Part shown: positions 13,958-13,980 of the stretch, in pieces
How the letters are laid out: each line of letters starts with the position of its first letter
Numbering within the stretch: position 1 is the stretch's first letter
Assembly: GCA_945870115.1 (NCBI GenBank)
Contig: CAMBRH010000061.1
Location: 1-13,980 of the forward strand
Direction of reading: 5' to 3'
Length of the DNA stretch: 13,980 nt
From: Chitinophaga pinensis
GTDB taxonomy: Bacteria; Bacteroidota; Bacteroidia; Flavobacteriales_D; Crocinitomicaceae
Program-made: the position numbers and the translations under genes
The notes under the pieces: generated by a model
Databases searched by the model: none
What the model was told of the DNA's origin: nothing
The model's input: only the letters and a program-made list of their open reading frames with translations

Positions 13958-13980
13958 ATGCATAAATTTTGGTTAGTCTA
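13958..13980 (+). CDS. Possible 5' end of a gene cut by the window edge
   Basis: An ATG at 13958 opens a frame (MHKFWLV...) that runs to the window edge. GGGGAG about 10 bases upstream is a purine-rich ribosome-binding-like site, unusual for this otherwise Shine-Dalgarno-poor sequence. A promoter-like element lies about 90 bases upstream. The start codon sits inside the perfect palindrome TTATGCATAA (13956-13965). Only seven codons are visible, so no product can be named. A separate 18-codon frame (13896-13952) precedes it and may be a leader or chance. Confidence 0.3.

Overview
The window is AT-rich and densely coded. It looks like chromosomal core and near-core sequence from a Bacteroidota bacterium, most likely of the order Flavobacteriales. 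The basis is the gene families (a YtxJ-type bacilliredoxin, plant-type glutaminyl cyclase, PpiD/SurA-like isomerase with a single N-terminal anchor, DUF4421 outer-membrane protein), the near absence of Shine-Dalgarno sequences, and several copies of the Bacteroidota -7 promoter element TAnnTTTG. I cannot name a genus.

Layout, left to right. (1) pheS (85-1107, +) encodes the alpha chain of phenylalanyl-tRNA synthetase. It is followed by a two-gene unit: a bacilliredoxin-like protein (1216-1563) and a membrane-anchored glutaminyl cyclase (1573-2640). (2) pcm (2641-3288, -) meets the cyclase gene stop codon to stop codon with no spacer. Its promoter element lies so close to the ATG that the mRNA may be leaderless. 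(3) A + strand cluster follows: a secreted esterase (3431-4279), an NTF2/SnoaL-like protein, and two different DUF1801 proteins (to 5469). A separately placed SIMPL-domain protein comes next (5540-6232). (4) wecB, a non-hydrolysing UDP-GlcNAc 2-epimerase (6381-7535), is followed 25 bases later by a DUF4421 outer-membrane protein (7561-8541). A hairpin terminator separates these from the converging efp. (5) efp (8593-9162, -) and cmk (9276-9989, +) diverge. (6) A PpiD-type periplasmic isomerase (10115-12325, +) has its own clear promoter and terminator. (7) An acetyl-CoA acetyltransferase (12622-13800, -) has a terminator and diverges from a promoter that reads off the right edge, where a gene may just begin.

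The genes do not form one pathway. Themes are translation (pheS, efp), protein repair and folding (pcm, ppiD), thiol redox (ytxJ-like), nucleotide and acyl-CoA metabolism (cmk, thiolase), and cell envelope (cyclase, esterase, SIMPL, wecB, DUF4421, ppiD). I see no CRISPR array, transposase, phage gene, tRNA or rRNA, and no convincing new multi-gene defence or mobile system. The most useful leads are the PGKGP loop in EF-P, an A12 homopolymer just after the signal peptide of the esterase, a recurring extended promoter motif, the possibly leaderless pcm, and the unexplained four-gene esterase/NTF2/DUF1801 cluster.
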